In this document: in pieces, positions 26,911 to 35,580 of the stretch | Numbering within the stretch: the stretch's first letter is position 1 | How the letters are laid out: every line of letters begins with the position of its first letter | Assembly (NCBI GenBank): GCA_963727765.1 | Contig: CAVSGZ010000008.1 | Coordinates: forward strand, 496,001 to 560,000 | Direction of reading: 5' to 3' | Length of the DNA stretch: 64,000 nucleotides | Origin: FEN-299 sp963727765 | GTDB taxonomy: Bacteria > Acidobacteriota > Vicinamibacteria > Vicinamibacterales > Fen-181 | Translations under genes and position numbers: made by a program | Notes under the pieces: generated by a model | Database searches by the model: none | What the model saw: only the letters and a program-made list of their open reading frames with translations | Told to the model about the DNA's origin: nothing

Positions 26911-27967
26911 CTACCGCAGCGCCTCGATGAACGTGGCCAGCAGGTCCCACAGGCGGCCGAAGCGCGGGTAGCGCTCGAGGTTGCGCCGCACGTTCCGCAA
27001 TGTCCGCGGCATGTACTGGATGTACACGGGGTTCTGCCTCGTTGTTGTCTGGTACCCGAAGGTGCCCAGCGCCTTGAGGTTGCGCTGCAGCGACATCAGG
27101 TCGAACCGGCGTCTGAAGTCGGCCTGGTACAGCCGCATGGCGCCGGCGTCGCCGCCTCTGTCGCCCTGGCCGCGCAGGGCCAGAAAGAAAGCGACCAGCT
27201 CGTCGACGGTCTCCTCGGTGAAGTCGACGTACGAGTCCCGAAGCAGCGAGGCCAGGTCGTAGGTGTCAGGTCCGAGCCGGGCGTCCTGGAAGTCGATGAT
27301 GTAGAGAACGCCGCGGTGCGGCATCAGGTTGCGGCTGTGATAGTCGCGGTGGCAGAGCACGTGCGGCTCGGCGGCCAGTTCCTCGACAATCGCCCCCCAC
27401 TCCGCCCGGATCGCCTCCCGGGTCGCCGCCGGCACCTGGACGCCGCGGTAGGCCTCGATGAAGTGCTTGACGAAGAACTCCAGTTCCCACGTGAGCTTGT
27501 CGACGTCGAAGGCCAGTGTGTAAGGGGTGAACCGCTCCGACCGAAGCTCCGCGCCGCGACGCTGCAGCACCTCGATGAACCCGACGGCCTGGCGGTAGAG
27601 CGCGGCATGCTCCCCGGGCGACGCGACGCCCAGATGCGCCTGCATCGTCACGTCGCCGAGGTCCTGCAGGCGGAGCAGCCCGAGAATCGTCGGCGTGATC
27701 GAAGATCGCGGGCACCGGCAGCGGCACGCGCTCGAGCAGGTCCGCGACGTTCACAAACGACAGTGTCTCGTAGTGGAACGGCGCGGCGTAGAGCGCCAGG
27801 ACCGACGTCGCCCCGGACGGGTCGAACAGGCGGAAGTAGCGGCGGTCGGACGCATCGCCGGTCAGCGGGACGATGCGCGTGGACTCGCGCTCGAAGCCGC
27901 GGCGGGCGAGATACGCGGCAATGGGCTCGGGAACGGGAACGGCAGCGGGATGTGCGTTGAGGCTCAT
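26911..27967 (-). CDS. amgK: AmgK-like N-acetylmuramate/N-acetylglucosamine kinase, one frameshift at 27684-27688
   Basis: This member of the aminoglycoside-phosphotransferase fold resembles AmgK, which phosphorylates the anomeric carbon of MurNAc and GlcNAc in cell-wall recycling. The first frame (ATG 27967) contains TGDASDRRYFRLFDP, the AmgK-type nucleotide loop. The second frame contains the catalytic loop LCHRDYHSRNLM and the metal-binding IIDFQDARLGPDTYDLASLLRDSY. Reading GAATC at 27684-27688 as GATC gives HADDLGLLRLQDLGDV and a 351-residue protein. The ATG overlaps the murU stop by four bases (ATGA). The pairing with a MurU-like gene is the best functional evidence; the frameshift is probably not biological. 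Confidence 0.85.
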
Positions 27968-28947
27968 AACGAGGTGGCTCGATCGAGAGGAGCCAGCAGC
28001 AGATCACTGATCACTCTGTCGCCCGGTCTGGCGGGGCAGCAGCGGGCGGGGACGACAGCCGTTCGCTGCCACCGGACGCCGGCCGGAATCTGGACGCCGT
28101 CGCCGACGATGCACTCGGTCAGCGAGGCGTCTTCGCCAATCACGACATCGTCCCACAAAACGGTGCGGACCAGGTGCGCCGACGCCGGGATCTGGCACCG
28201 CGACCCCACCAGCAGGGATTCAGGTACAACGGGCTCGGCAGCGGCCTCGCCGGCGAGCGCCAGGGAGGTCGCCAGGTAATCGGCCGGCGTGCCGATGTCC
28301 GAAAAAGCCGCATCGGTGATCGCCGCTCGAACGCACCCCGGCTTCGCCGAGATGAGCCTCGGGTACCACATGCCGATCGACTCGGCCGGCCGGTCCTCGG
28401 CGAGGTCCGCGAATGCGCGTGCCTCGGCGACCTGCACGCCGATGAAGTGCCACGAGGGCCTCTGGCTGCCCCGGCCGACGAAACCAACCACCCGGCCGTC
28501 GTCTTCGACGAGCACACCTCCGTAGCGGTGGGGTTCCGTGTTGGGGACCACGGCGAGCGTCACCAGCGCCCCGGAACGGTCGTGCCGCTCGATCAAGCCG
28601 CCCAGCGGCAGGTCGGTGAGGGTGTCGCCGTTGATGACCAGGAAGCGCTCGGCGGCCAGTAGGGGCAGCGCGCGCCTGGGGCCGCCCGCCGAACCGAGCA
28701 CCGGGCTCTCCCGGGAATAGCGCGCGCGCAGGCCGAGGTCGGCGCCGTCACCCACCACGGCACACACGGTCTCGGGCAGATGGTTCAGGTTGAGGACGAC
28801 GTCGTCGACGCCCTGGGAGGCCAGCCACCGGAGGATTCGGCGAACGAGCGGTTGGCCGGCCACCGGCACCGCCGGCTTGGCCCGCATCGACGACAGCGGG
28901 CGCAGCCGCGTGCCCAGGCCGGCGGTCAGCAGCAGCGCAGGAAGCAT
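27964..28947 (-). CDS. murU: MurU-like nucleotidyltransferase
   Basis: The 327-residue protein is a sugar-1-phosphate nucleotidyltransferase. The N-terminal signature is LLLTAGLGTRLRPLSSMRAKPAVPV, followed by FLVINGDTL with the metal-binding Asp. A C-terminal left-handed beta-helix-like tail follows (VRTVLWDDVVIGEDASLTEC). In Pseudomonas, MurU makes UDP-MurNAc from MurNAc-1-phosphate produced by AmgK, bypassing de novo synthesis and fosfomycin. Here the next gene overlaps and is AmgK-like, so the assignment is reasonable, though a mannose- or glucose-1-phosphate enzyme is possible. ATG 28947 is preferred over longer in-frame starts that lie in the CYTH gene. Confidence 0.82.
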   Translation of the reverse strand: MLPALLLTAGLGTRLRPLSSMRAKPAVPVAGQPLVRRILRWLASQGVDDVVLNLNHLPETVCAVVGDGADLGLRARYSRESPVLGSAGGPRRALPLLAAERFLVINGDTLTDLPLGGLIERHDRSGALVTLAVVPNTEPHRYGGVLVEDDGRVVGFVGRGSQRPSWHFIGVQVAEARAFADLAEDRPAESIGMWYPRLISAKPGCVRAAITDAAFSDIGTPADYLATSLALAGEAAAEPVVPESLLVGSRCQIPASAHLVRTVLWDDVVIGEDASLTECIVGDGVQIPAGVRWQRTAVVPARCCPARPGDRVISDLLLAPLDRATSL

Positions 28948-28957
28948 CTCGCCTAGT

Positions 28958-29515
28958 CTAGTCTTCGAACACCATGTCACCGACCGGCCTGCCGGCCGCC
29001 GTGCAGTGCTGCACGTAGAGGCCACGGTAGGAATCGACGATGTAGTCGGCTTCGCCTCGGCCGAGTTCGACGGCGATCGAGGCGATGGCCTGCTCGCTTC
29101 CCTCGATCTCGACAAAGGTGCCGATCGGCGTCTCGTCGAGCGCGATCACGGCGTCGAGCGCTCCGAACTCTTCGCGGTACTTTTGGTAGCGAAACCACAC
29201 GGTGAGCCCGAGCTGTTCGAGAATGTAGAGCATGGTCTCGCCGTCGGCGAGAATGGTCTCGCGCTCCTCCCTGAGCTTGAACGGCGACGGCTGGACGGGG
29301 CCCTTGTAGGTCAGCAGGCTGCGCCCCTGGTCCGAGCGGACGCGCAAGATCGAACGGCGGCCGCGCAGGCGCTCGTCGGCGGTGTCGACCAGGCAGTCCT
29401 CCTGCAGCCGCCGGCCGCGGAGCGGCGTGGCCTTGGTCCGCAGGATCGCCTCGCGCGCCTCGTCCGCGCTCGCAAACCGCAGCTTGATCTCGCGTTCGAG
29501 CGTGCTGGTACTCAT
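28958..29515 (-). CDS. CYTH domain protein (class IV adenylate cyclase/triphosphatase type)
   Basis: The 185-residue protein is a CYTH tunnel-fold enzyme, shown by the N-terminal ExExK motif (Glu7, Glu9, Lys11 in LEREIKLRF), RRSILRVRSDQGRSLLTYKGP, and the alternating charged strands WFRYQKYREEF and VIALDETPIGTFVEIEG. Members include thiamine triphosphatase, inorganic triphosphatase and class IV adenylate cyclase, and sequence alone does not decide among them. It lies 12 bases after the methyltransferase gene and 10 bases before murU, so it is in the same operon. Confidence 0.88.
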   Translation of the reverse strand: MSTSTLEREIKLRFASADEAREAILRTKATPLRGRRLQEDCLVDTADERLRGRRSILRVRSDQGRSLLTYKGPVQPSPFKLREERETILADGETMLYILEQLGLTVWFRYQKYREEFGALDAVIALDETPIGTFVEIEGSEQAIASIAVELGRGEADYIVDSYRGLYVQHCTAAGRPVGDMVFED

Positions 29516-29527
29516 GAACTCTCCGGT

Positions 29528-30685
29528 CTAGGTCAGGCGGCCGCCGTAGCATAGTCCCTGCAGCCGGCCGGCGTCGACTCCCTTCGAAAAGACCATGACC
29601 TTGAGCGTGCTGCCCATGCCGCCCGGCATCAGCAGCGTTTTCAGCGCGAGGCGGCGCCTGGCTTGGTCGGGCGACGCGGGCCCGTCGGCAAGGGTCCGCC
29701 CGGCCAGGCCGAGCAGGAAGTAGGTCTGGTCCACGATGCCCAGCAGGCGCAGGCCTGCCTCTTCGCCAGCACGCGTCACGCCGGTGAGGTCTACGTGCGA
29801 GGTGATGTCGCGGTCGCCCGGTTCGAGCAGCCAGCCGGGGCCGTCCTCGCGGCGCTCGGCCGCGTGGCGCCGATAGGTCGTCAGCGTGCCGGTCGCATGG
29901 GACGCCGAATAGAGCGTCGAGGCTTCCTGCCCGTAATCGATGATGACGAGGAACCCACGGGTGAGGGCACGGCCGGCCTGGCGGACCCAGGCGGCCGCGG
30001 CCAGGTTCACCTCGGCGAACCAGCCCGGCTGCAGGCGCGCACCGACGCCATCAAGATACTCGGGGATCTGCGCGGAGGACACCGGGCCCTCGCGCGTGAC
30101 CAGCCGTTCGCCATCGGCGTCCACGTAGACCTCGCGGAGGCCCTCCTCGCGCATGACCACGAGGTGAGGAGGGAGCGCGTCGAGCAGTTCGTTGGCGTAG
30201 ATGACGCCGGCGACACCGGCGGGCAGGTCGGGCGTCGACGCCGCGAGACGAGGGCGATGGGCACCCAGGACGTCGGCCTGCGCGGCCCGGGCGCTCGGGC
30301 TGCGCTCCACCAGGTGCAGCCGTGCGGCGCGGTAGAACGCCGGGTGCCGCGCCGCCGCCGCGTCGAGGACGTCGCGCGCGAGCCGTCCATTGCCCGCGGC
30401 GGCTTCGACCAGGTCGAGACAATCCCCGCCCGCTATGTCGTCCTCTCCGGGCCCCCCGGACAGGATGGACCACATCTCTGCGAACTGCTCCGACAGCAGC
30501 TCGCCGAACACGGGGCCGACGTCCACGCTGGTGATGAAATCGCCGCCGCGCCCCGAGCGCTGATCGGCGCGCGCGTAGTAGCCCAGTTCCTCGTGATAGA
30601 GGGCCTCGTCGACGAACTCGGCGACGGTCAGGGGCCCCGCGCTCCGGATGCGCCGGACGATGAAGGACAGCAGGGGAGAGGGCAT
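29528..30685 (-). CDS. SAM-dependent methyltransferase, MidA/NDUFAF7 family
   Basis: The 385-residue protein matches the MidA/NDUFAF7 (DUF185) family of class I methyltransferases. Conserved parts include the N-terminal GPLTVAEFVDEALYHEELGYY, the DFITSVDVGPVFGELL block, LVEAAAGNGRLARDVL for SAM binding, and VIYANELLDALPPHLV. The mitochondrial member methylates an arginine of a complex I subunit; bacterial substrates are mostly unknown. The start codon is ATG 30685, 14 bases after the htrA stop. No complex I genes are in the window. Confidence 0.92.
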   Translation of the reverse strand: MPSPLLSFIVRRIRSAGPLTVAEFVDEALYHEELGYYARADQRSGRGGDFITSVDVGPVFGELLSEQFAEMWSILSGGPGEDDIAGGDCLDLVEAAAGNGRLARDVLDAAAARHPAFYRAARLHLVERSPSARAAQADVLGAHRPRLAASTPDLPAGVAGVIYANELLDALPPHLVVMREEGLREVYVDADGERLVTREGPVSSAQIPEYLDGVGARLQPGWFAEVNLAAAAWVRQAGRALTRGFLVIIDYGQEASTLYSASHATGTLTTYRRHAAERREDGPGWLLEPGDRDITSHVDLTGVTRAGEEAGLRLLGIVDQTYFLLGLAGRTLADGPASPDQARRRLALKTLLMPGGMGSTLKVMVFSKGVDAGRLQGLCYGGRLT

Positions 30686-30699
30686 TGCGGCCCGGCGCG

Positions 30700-32235
30700 C
30701 TACTCCTTCTTAATCGTCACAAACAACTCCTGGCTCTGGCGCGTTTTCCAGACCAGCAGCCTCGCGCGGCTGCCGGACGGGACCTTGGCCAGGATCCGGG
30801 TGGCCTCGGCGGCGCTGGAGACGCTCGTGCCGTTCACCTTCATGATGACGTCGTACTGCGCAAGGCCCGCGCTCTCGGCCGGGCCGCCCGGATCGGTGTC
30901 GGCGACGATGGCCCCCGTGGTGCCGGCCGGCAGCCGGAGTTGGCGTGCGATGTTCGGCGTGATGTTGCCGAGCGTCATGCCGAAACCCGCGCTCGTGTCT
31001 TCGGCTTCGCCCTGCTCCGACACGGCGGCGCCGGACTCGGCTTCGAGGTCGAGCTCCTCGACCGTGATACTGACGCTCCGCTCCTTCTTGTCGCGGAGGA
31101 TCTTCGCCGGCACCGTCGTCCCGGGCTTGGTGCCCGTCACCATGCGGATCAGGTCGTCGCGGCTCGTCACCGGCTTGCCGCCGAACTCGACGATGACGTC
31201 GCCCGGCTCGATCCCGGCCTTGGAAGCGGGCGTGTCCTTATCCACCTGCGCGACCAGCGCGCCGGACCGCTGCTTGAGACCGAGATCGGCCACCGACTCT
31301 CTCGGCACGTCCTGTACACGGACGCCGATCTTCCCGCGGATGACCTTTCCGGTTCGCAGCTGAGGCAACAGGTCCCGCACGACGTTGATCGGGATCGCGA
31401 AGCCGATGCCGATGTTCCCCTCGGTCCGGCTGTTGGACACGATCGCCGTGTTGATGCCGATGACCTCGCCCCGGATGTTCAGCAGCGGGCCGCCCGAGTT
31501 TCCCGGGTTGATGGCGGCGTCGGTCTGCAGGACGTCCTGGCTCCGCTGCTCGGCCACCGAGAACGGCCGCTTGGTGGCGCTGATGACGCCGACCGTTACG
31601 GTGTGGCCGAGGCCGAACGGGTTCCCGATGGCCATCACCCAGTCGCCCGGCTGCATCAGGTTCGAGTCGCCGAACCTGGCCTCGACGAGCGGCGTGCCCG
31701 GCTTCTCCTCCAGCTGGATGAGGGCGCTGTCGCTCAACTGGTCGCGGCCGACCAGCCTGGCCTTGAACTCCTCGACGTCCGCGTCGTTCTCGCCGAAAGC
31801 GACGAAGATCTCGGTCGCCCCATCGACGACGTGGTTGTTGGTCAGGATCAGGCCGTCCCGGCTGATGACGAACCCGGTGCCGGCCGCCTCGACGACCTGC
31901 TCGCGCGGCTTGACGTTCGGGTGGCCCTGCTGGGGATTGCCGAAGAAGCGGCCGAACATGTCATCGCCGCCGAAGAAGTCCGACATGTCCTGCACCTTGC
32001 GCTTGGCCCGCGTCCGGATGTTCACCACCGACGGCGAGGCGGCCTTGGCGATGTTGCGGAACGTGGCGGCGTCGATCGGGCCGCTGAGCGGCGCGCTGTT
32101 CACCGCCGGCGGCGCCATCGTCTGTGCCGACGACGGCGTGGTCAGGTCGAGGCGTGAGGCGAGGACCATGCCGACCGCCAGCGAGGCGATCGCAATGACG
32201 CCCGCGTAGAATACCGTGATCTTTCGGCTGGACAT
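30700..32235 (-). CDS. Trypsin-like serine protease, HtrA/DegP family with two PDZ domains
   Basis: This envelope protease/chaperone removes misfolded proteins. Residues 8-30 form a signal anchor (VFYAGVIAIASLAVGMVLAS). The triad is His135 (ILTNNHVV), Asp169 (SDSALIQL) and Ser247 (NPGNSGGPL). PDZ1 begins near RGKIGVRVQDVP and PDZ2 near GMTLGNITPNIARQL, making 511 residues in total. ATG 32235 is preferred, with GGAGG 7-11 bases upstream on the minus strand. A TATAAT box lies at 32263-32268. It is the first gene of the long minus-strand run ending with pnp. Confidence 0.96.
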   Translation of the reverse strand: MSSRKITVFYAGVIAIASLAVGMVLASRLDLTTPSSAQTMAPPAVNSAPLSGPIDAATFRNIAKAASPSVVNIRTRAKRKVQDMSDFFGGDDMFGRFFGNPQQGHPNVKPREQVVEAAGTGFVISRDGLILTNNHVVDGATEIFVAFGENDADVEEFKARLVGRDQLSDSALIQLEEKPGTPLVEARFGDSNLMQPGDWVMAIGNPFGLGHTVTVGVISATKRPFSVAEQRSQDVLQTDAAINPGNSGGPLLNIRGEVIGINTAIVSNSRTEGNIGIGFAIPINVVRDLLPQLRTGKVIRGKIGVRVQDVPRESVADLGLKQRSGALVAQVDKDTPASKAGIEPGDVIVEFGGKPVTSRDDLIRMVTGTKPGTTVPAKILRDKKERSVSITVEELDLEAESGAAVSEQGEAEDTSAGFGMTLGNITPNIARQLRLPAGTTGAIVADTDPGGPAESAGLAQYDVIMKVNGTSVSSAAEATRILAKVPSGSRARLLVWKTRQSQELFVTIKKE

Positions 32236-32262
32236 TCATCTCCTCCGACAGGGATACGGGCG

Positions 32263-32268
32263 ATTATA
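32263..32268 (-). promoter_or_regulatory. -10 box upstream of htrA-like gene
   Basis: A consensus TATAAT on the minus strand lies 27 bases before the ATG. The -35 region is poor. It is divergent from the box at 32323-32328. Confidence 0.5.
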
Positions 32269-32322
32269 CCCTCCGCGCCTCGGAACCCACGACCGGTTCT
32301 CTGGTTTGACGCCGCCAGCGTC

Positions 32323-32328
32323 TATAAT
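32323..32328 (+). promoter_or_regulatory. -10 box upstream of the VWA gene
   Basis: A consensus TATAAT on the plus strand lies 45 bases before the ATG. A TTGACG lies only 11 bases upstream, too close to be a normal -35. Confidence 0.45.
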
Positions 32329-32373
32329 CGGGGCAACTATGCGCGCCATCCCTGCCATTCACGCTGGTGATCG

Positions 32374-34503
32374 ATGATGCGAAGGCCTTTGCTCTCGACT
32401 TCCCGGAGACTTGCCCTGTTCTCCATCCTGACGGCCACGATTCTGGCCGCCGCGCCGCGGGCCGCTCAGGCCCCCGCACCGGCGCAAGCGGAGCGGCAGA
32501 TGCCGCCGGTCACGTTCCGCGTCGAGGTCAACTACGTCGAGGTCGACGCCACCGTGGTGGACAGAAACGGCGACTTCGTCGACAACCTCCAGGCGTCCGA
32601 CTTCCAGGTGTTCGAGGACGGCAAGCCGCAGAAGGTAACGAGCTTCGGCGTCGTGAGGATCCCGGTGGAACGCCCCGAGATGCCGCTGTTCGCGAAGCAG
32701 CCGATCGAGCCGGACGTGCAGAGCAACGACCGCCCGTTCGACGGGCGGGTGTACCTGATCGTGCTCGACTCGCTGCACATCTCGCCGATGCAAACGCCGC
32801 GGACGCGGAGCGCGGCCAAGCGGTTCATCGAGAATTCAATCGGGGCCAACGACGTGGCGGCCGTCGTCAGCACGCAGGGCGCGGCGGCGCAGGACTTCAC
32901 GGGCAACAAGCGCCTGCTGATGGCGGCGGTGGACCGCTTTCTGGGCAACGCGCTGCAGTCGGCGACGCTCAACAAGATCGAGGATTACGACCGGAAGCAG
33001 GCCATGGCGTTGACGAGCACCACGCCGGTGGACAATGACGACATCCAGCGGTCCTTCAACGCGCAGGCGACGCTCCGGACCATTCGCCAGCTCGCCGAGT
33101 TCATGTCGGGCGTGCGCGGACGCCGGAAGGCGCTCGTGCTCTTCAGCGAAGGGATCGACTACGACATCACCGATGTGATCGGCAACCAGGGGGCGACGGC
33201 TGTCATCGACGAATCACGCGACGCCATCGGGGCGGCGACCCGGTCGAACATCAGCATCTACAGCGTCGATCCGCGGGGCCTTTCGGCAGAGGGCGGGTTC
33301 GACGCCAGCACTCAGGGGCCGCCGGTCGATGCCGACCCGAGCCTTCGCCTCGATTCGACGGGACTGCAGAACGAGGTGCGGCTCGAACATGACAGCCTCC
33401 GCCTGCTTGCCGACGAGACGGGCGGGTTTGCGTCGGTCAACTCGAACGATTTCAAGTCGGCGTTCGACCATATTCAGAACGACAACAGCAACTACTACGT
33501 CCTCGGCTACTACCCGACCAACGACCGGCGCGACGGGAAATTCAGGAACATCGACGTGAAGGTGAGCCGGCCCGGGCTCGTCGTCAGGTCCCGCAAGGGT
33601 TACCTGGCGCCGCGCGGCAAGGCCGCGCCGGCGGCGGCGCCCGAGGCGGTGGAGGGCACGCCGGCCGTGCTCCGCGACCTGCTGGGCAGCCCGCTGCCGA
33701 TTCCCGGCATTCGGATCGCGGCCACCGCGGCGGCTTTCAAGGGAAAGGGCCCCAACGCGTCGGTCAACCTGGTGGTGCAGGCTGACGGCCGCGACCTCTC
33801 GTTCAAGGAGAAGGACGGCAAGTTCGAGGGGTCACTCAACATGGCCGTGATCGCCCTCGACGAATCATCGGGGAAATTGAAAGATGGGCTCAACCACCTG
33901 ATCAACATGCCCCTCCTCCCCGCCACCTACCAGCAGGTGGTGCGCAACGGGCTCCGGATTGCGACGAAGATGGACCTCCCGCCTGGCCGCTACCAGCTGC
34001 GCATCGGGATGGTGGACAACAGCAGCGAACGCACCGGCTCCGTGCATCTCGACCTTGAGGTACCGGATTTCGGGTCCGAGCCGCTCATGATGAGTGGGCT
34101 GGTGCTGACCTCGGCGCTCGCGGCGCAGATGCGGACCGCCGTGGGCAATCCGAACGAGGAGCTGCGGAAGGCGCTGCCGGGCCCGGCGACCGCCTCCCGC
34201 CAGTTCCGGTCCGGCGAGGAACTGGCGCTGCTCACTGAGATCTACGACAACGAAGCCCGGACGCCGCACGCGGTGGACATCACGACGTCACTGCTGGCCG
34301 ATGACGGGCGCGAGGTGTACAAGCACGAGGACCAGCGGTCCAGCGCAGAACTCGGCGGGGCGCGCGGCGGGTACGGCCATACGGCCCTGATACCGCTGCG
34401 GGGCGTGGCGCCCGGACTCTACGTTCTGAAGGTGGAGGCTCGTTCCAGGCTGGGCAAGGGCCCGAGCGTCAGCCGTGAGGCTCTGATTCGGGTCGTCCCT
34501 TGA
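32374..34503 (+). CDS. VWFA-related acidobacterial-domain secreted protein
   Basis: The 709-residue protein has an N-terminal signal (SRRLALFSILTATILAAA) and then a von Willebrand factor A-like domain. That domain contains VEVDATVVDRNGDFVDNLQASDF, the family lead-in, and a MIDAS-like YLIVLDSLHISPM. A further conserved block is IYSVDPRGLS followed by ETGG and NYYVLGYYP. This matches the family named 'VWFA-related Acidobacterial domain', which is expanded in Acidobacteriota. The C-terminal 300 residues look like beta-sandwich domains. The substrate or partner is unknown; such domains usually bind proteins via a metal ion. Confidence 0.92.
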   Translation: MMRRPLLSTSRRLALFSILTATILAAAPRAAQAPAPAQAERQMPPVTFRVEVNYVEVDATVVDRNGDFVDNLQASDFQVFEDGKPQKVTSFGVVRIPVERPEMPLFAKQPIEPDVQSNDRPFDGRVYLIVLDSLHISPMQTPRTRSAAKRFIENSIGANDVAAVVSTQGAAAQDFTGNKRLLMAAVDRFLGNALQSATLNKIEDYDRKQAMALTSTTPVDNDDIQRSFNAQATLRTIRQLAEFMSGVRGRRKALVLFSEGIDYDITDVIGNQGATAVIDESRDAIGAATRSNISIYSVDPRGLSAEGGFDASTQGPPVDADPSLRLDSTGLQNEVRLEHDSLRLLADETGGFASVNSNDFKSAFDHIQNDNSNYYVLGYYPTNDRRDGKFRNIDVKVSRPGLVVRSRKGYLAPRGKAAPAAAPEAVEGTPAVLRDLLGSPLPIPGIRIAATAAAFKGKGPNASVNLVVQADGRDLSFKEKDGKFEGSLNMAVIALDESSGKLKDGLNHLINMPLLPATYQQVVRNGLRIATKMDLPPGRYQLRIGMVDNSSERTGSVHLDLEVPDFGSEPLMMSGLVLTSALAAQMRTAVGNPNEELRKALPGPATASRQFRSGEELALLTEIYDNEARTPHAVDITTSLLADDGREVYKHEDQRSSAELGGARGGYGHTALIPLRGVAPGLYVLKVEARSRLGKGPSVSREALIRVVP

Positions 34504-34597
34504 GCCTTGAGCCCGTACAGGAAACGGGCCACCCGCGACCCGCCGCATGGCGCGTCGCCGATGGCCCGCTCGCATCTTCCCGCCAATCAACGAACCG

Positions 34598-35038
34598 CTA
34601 TTCGAACTTCGGCACCACCTTCGGCTTGATGTCACCGTTCTGGTGCGAGAACTTGTAGCTGTTGCGCATCATGTTGGGCTTCTTCGGCGTGCGCAGGATG
34701 ATCGTCCCGATCTCGCCCGGCATCAGCACCTTGTGCAGGAACTGCTTGTCACCGCTCACGGGGTTGTTGTCCTTGTCCCACCAGAACTCCTCGATCGTCA
34801 GGCGGGCGATCGGGCCGGTCGACATGTTCTTGACCTGGAACGTCGTCACGATCGTGCCGTCCTTCTCGACCTTGATGACGGGTTTCAGGTACTGAATCTC
34901 GGCCGTTCCGCGGAACGGGTTGATCCAGACCGGCTTGGCCGGCTGGGAGGCCGGCTCCTGCGCGTAGGCGGCCGAAATGCCGCCGACGACGACCAGGACG
35001 AGCGTGAGCGCCAGGAAAGCGCGATTAAGGCGGAACAT
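34598..35038 (-). CDS. Secreted protein of unknown function
   Basis: I do not recognise this 146-residue protein. It has a clear Sec signal peptide (FRLNRAFLALTLVLVVVGGISAAYA) with cleavage expected near AYA-QEP. The mature part, PVWINPFRGTAEIQYLKPVIKVEKDG onward, alternates beta strands and resembles an extracellular beta-sandwich, with VKNMSTGPIARLTIEEFWWD. ATG 35038 has GGAGG 6-10 bases upstream. A TATAAT at 35098-35103 with TGGAAC 17 bases upstream could be its promoter. It is convergent with the VWA gene. Confidence 0.75.
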   Translation of the reverse strand: MFRLNRAFLALTLVLVVVGGISAAYAQEPASQPAKPVWINPFRGTAEIQYLKPVIKVEKDGTIVTTFQVKNMSTGPIARLTIEEFWWDKDNNPVSGDKQFLHKVLMPGEIGTIILRTPKKPNMMRNSYKFSHQNGDIKPKVVPKFE

Positions 35039-35108
35039 GCAATCCTCCAGGGGGCTTATGGCTGGGCTCGGAGGCACATCGCCCCCGAGTCGGCACGATT
35101 ATAGAGCG

Positions 35109-35567
35109 TTACATCTCCCCGTTCCAGTCCTCAGGTTCGGCGGCGGCGGCCCGAAAGATCTCGAGGTGCCACTTGCCGCCCCCCCAGGGTTCGATGACTT
35201 CTGTGGCGACCACGTCCACGAGGATCTCGGCGAAGCTCCGGCCCTCCGGGTCGCCGTCGAGGTGGTAGGCCGGGTCGTCCCAGGCGAAGTTGGGGTAGAG
35301 CGTGATCGTCAGGAACAGGTCGTACCCGTCATCGATGACGATCAACTGCCCGCAGGGGCGCTTGATGGTGGAGTGATAGACGAGGTACTTCTCGGCGCTG
35401 TGCGCGCGGATGTAGCGCTTGAGCGCGAACTCGCGCGCGACGATCTCTTCGACGGCGATCTTCTTGTCCCAGCAGTCGCGGCAGTAGCGCTCCTCGCCAC
35501 GGGGCTCGGAGACGTCCTTCGCGCCGCACAGCACGCACCGCGACTTGGCGACCGACTTTCGAGGCAT
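35109..35567 (-). CDS. Zinc-ribbon protein of unknown function
   Basis: I do not recognise this 152-residue protein. The N-terminus carries CVLC (Cys11, Cys14) and CRDC (Cys29, Cys32), which should bind one zinc. The remainder, for example CGQLIVIDDGYDLFLTITLYPNFAWDD, is a compact alpha/beta domain with no known motif. There is no signal or membrane segment. A TAGAAT box ends 7 bases before the ATG, so the mRNA may be leaderless. It follows glgP on the same strand at 13 bases. Confidence 0.72.
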   Translation of the reverse strand: MPRKSVAKSRCVLCGAKDVSEPRGEERYCRDCWDKKIAVEEIVAREFALKRYIRAHSAEKYLVYHSTIKRPCGQLIVIDDGYDLFLTITLYPNFAWDDPAYHLDGDPEGRSFAEILVDVVATEVIEPWGGGKWHLEIFRAAAAEPEDWNGEM

Positions 35568-35574
35568 CCGGCAG

Positions 35575-35580
35575 ATTCTA
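35575..35580 (-). promoter_or_regulatory. -10 box 7 bases before the zinc-ribbon gene
   Basis: TAGAAT on the minus strand is followed after 7 bases by the ATG at 35567. It fits the leaderless pattern seen at five other genes, but no -35 box is visible. Confidence 0.4.
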
